NCBI GenBank assembly: GCA_028277885.1
Contig: JANQFK010000003.1
Coordinates: 124,001-188,000, forward strand
Direction: 5' to 3'
Length of the DNA stretch: 64,000 bases
DNA from: Myxococcota bacterium
GTDB lineage: Bacteria; Myxococcota_A; UBA9160; UBA6930
The notes beneath the pieces are model-generated. The model saw only the letters and a list, made by a program, of their open reading frames with translations, searched no databases and was not told the origin of the DNA. The translations under genes were made by a program, and so were the position numbers. Shown here in pieces: positions 63,415 through 64,000 of the stretch (the stretch's first letter is position 1; each line of letters starts with the position of its first letter).

Positions 63415-64000
63415 CTAGTCGTTCGGCCCTCGCCGCGCTCGCCGCAGGGCGGCCAGCAGCGGGACGACGAAGGCCATCTCCGCCCCGAGACCACAGACGG
63501 GACGGCCGAGCTCGGTCCTGCCGAAGGGCGTGAGGCAGTCGGGGTCCGCCATGTCGACGCCGCCGTCACCGTCATTGTCGACTCCATCGTTGCACGCGGT
63601 GAGCCACAGCTCGATGATCGACAGGTCGACGCCCACGAAGTAGCCCCAGCGCGTCACCGCCCGGTCGCGGTCGATCTCCAGGCGAATCACATCGCCCGGA
63701 ACCACGTCGACCACGAGAACCTGGCGGCCTCCGCTCCCCAGCTCGAAGGACATCGGAGTCGACGAGTCGTGGACCGAATCGTCCTCCAGACGCGCGCTGG
63801 TCAGGATCCCTCCGTTCTTCTGAATGCTCCAGATGTGGGGTCGGCCGAGATCGCGAGACAGCCAGAGCCCCCCGACGATCCAGATCTTCCCCGCAATCGG
63901 GCTCACCCAGTCCACGCTGGCCTTCGTGCGCACGTGCGTGGACGGAGAGTCCGAGGTGGCATGCATGAACGCAGCCCCGGCGGGAATGTCATCAGGCTGC
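63415..64000 (-). CDS. secreted protein with DNDGDG motif, 5' truncated
   Basis: C-terminal 195 codons of an exported protein; the frame is open to the window edge (PDDIPAGAAFMHAT), so the ATG at 63966 is probably internal. A beta-sandwich-like domain (ASVDWVSPIAGKIWIVGGLW; VLVVDVVPGDVIRLEIDRD) leads to a calcium-binding-type repeat CNDGVDNDGDGGVDMADPDC. The tail, VCGLGAEMAFVVPLLAALRR then ARR, is a tripartite sorting-like signal distinct from PEP-CTERM: Cys-Gly motif, helix, basic end. Confidence 0.7.
   Translation of the reverse strand, partial: QPDDIPAGAAFMHATSDSPSTHVRTKASVDWVSPIAGKIWIVGGLWLSRDLGRPHIWSIQKNGGILTSARLEDDSVHDSSTPMSFELGSGGRQVLVVDVVPGDVIRLEIDRDRAVTRWGYFVGVDLSIIELWLTACNDGVDNDGDGGVDMADPDCLTPFGRTELGRPVCGLGAEMAFVVPLLAALRRARRGPND

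Overview
The window is about 64 kb of very GC-rich, densely packed bacterial chromosome. There are many GTG starts and 4-base ATGA/GTGA gene overlaps, and no rRNA or tRNA was recognised. The gene set points to a deltaproteobacterial-grade lineage, such as Myxococcota or a relative. It includes a hopanoid transporter (HpnN-type), PEP-CTERM proteins, a wax-ester synthase, a secreted DNDGDG-type protein, an alkyl-DHAP synthase, a histone-H1-like protein and a deiodinase-like selenoprotein. Exact placement is an inference.

Region by region: 1-9140 holds hpnN (5' truncated), a DJ-1 protein, an alpha/beta hydrolase, an M20 peptidase, a 118-bp tandem duplication running into an M19 dipeptidase, a frame-broken GNAT gene and aconitase. 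9141-13900 is an accessory island of visibly lower GC. It carries a two-gene membrane/TPR module, then a retron: a non-coding RNA with a 13-bp a1/a2-like pairing (12108-12253) followed directly by a retron reverse transcriptase fused to a trypsin-like protease. 13905-16196 is a DUF1538 pair with a PII-like and a CBS protein. 16262-25530 holds a secreted hydrolase, a methyltransferase-MarR operon with its probable operator, a WS/DGAT enzyme, an ATP-grasp/alpha-E/transglutaminase operon and a PEP-CTERM protein. 25923-30081 holds an SH3 protein, a GMC oxidoreductase with its small subunit, and the selenoprotein, whose in-frame UGA is followed by a SECIS-like hairpin. 30164-36693 contains a structured intergenic RNA candidate, a CHASE/PAS hybrid kinase, a LuxR-PilZ operon and a TPR lipoprotein.

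39935-44162 looks like a self-contained envelope-stress regulon. An ECF sigma factor and a probable anti-sigma factor lie beside two Spy/CpxP-like proteins and an animal-type haem peroxidase, and three identically spaced promoter-like elements precede those genes. 44216-54889 is mixed metabolic and envelope content: DUF3604, a Tag glycosylase, a vWA protein, a second PEP-CTERM protein, an aldose epimerase, a P450 and a TVP38 protein. 55021-61689 is an operon behind a FadR-type operator: GntR regulator, alkyl-DHAP synthase, glycerol-3-phosphate dehydrogenase, lipid kinase, queuosine salvage and a permease. It suggests regulated ether-lipid/glycerolipid metabolism. The window ends with an H1-like protein, a CoA transferase and a truncated secreted protein.

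A 16-bp palindrome family, TGTGA-N6-TCA(C/T)A, recurs five times in intergenic DNA, including just upstream of the retron RNA and upstream of the membrane/TPR pair. This suggests one CRP/FNR-like regulator links these loci.
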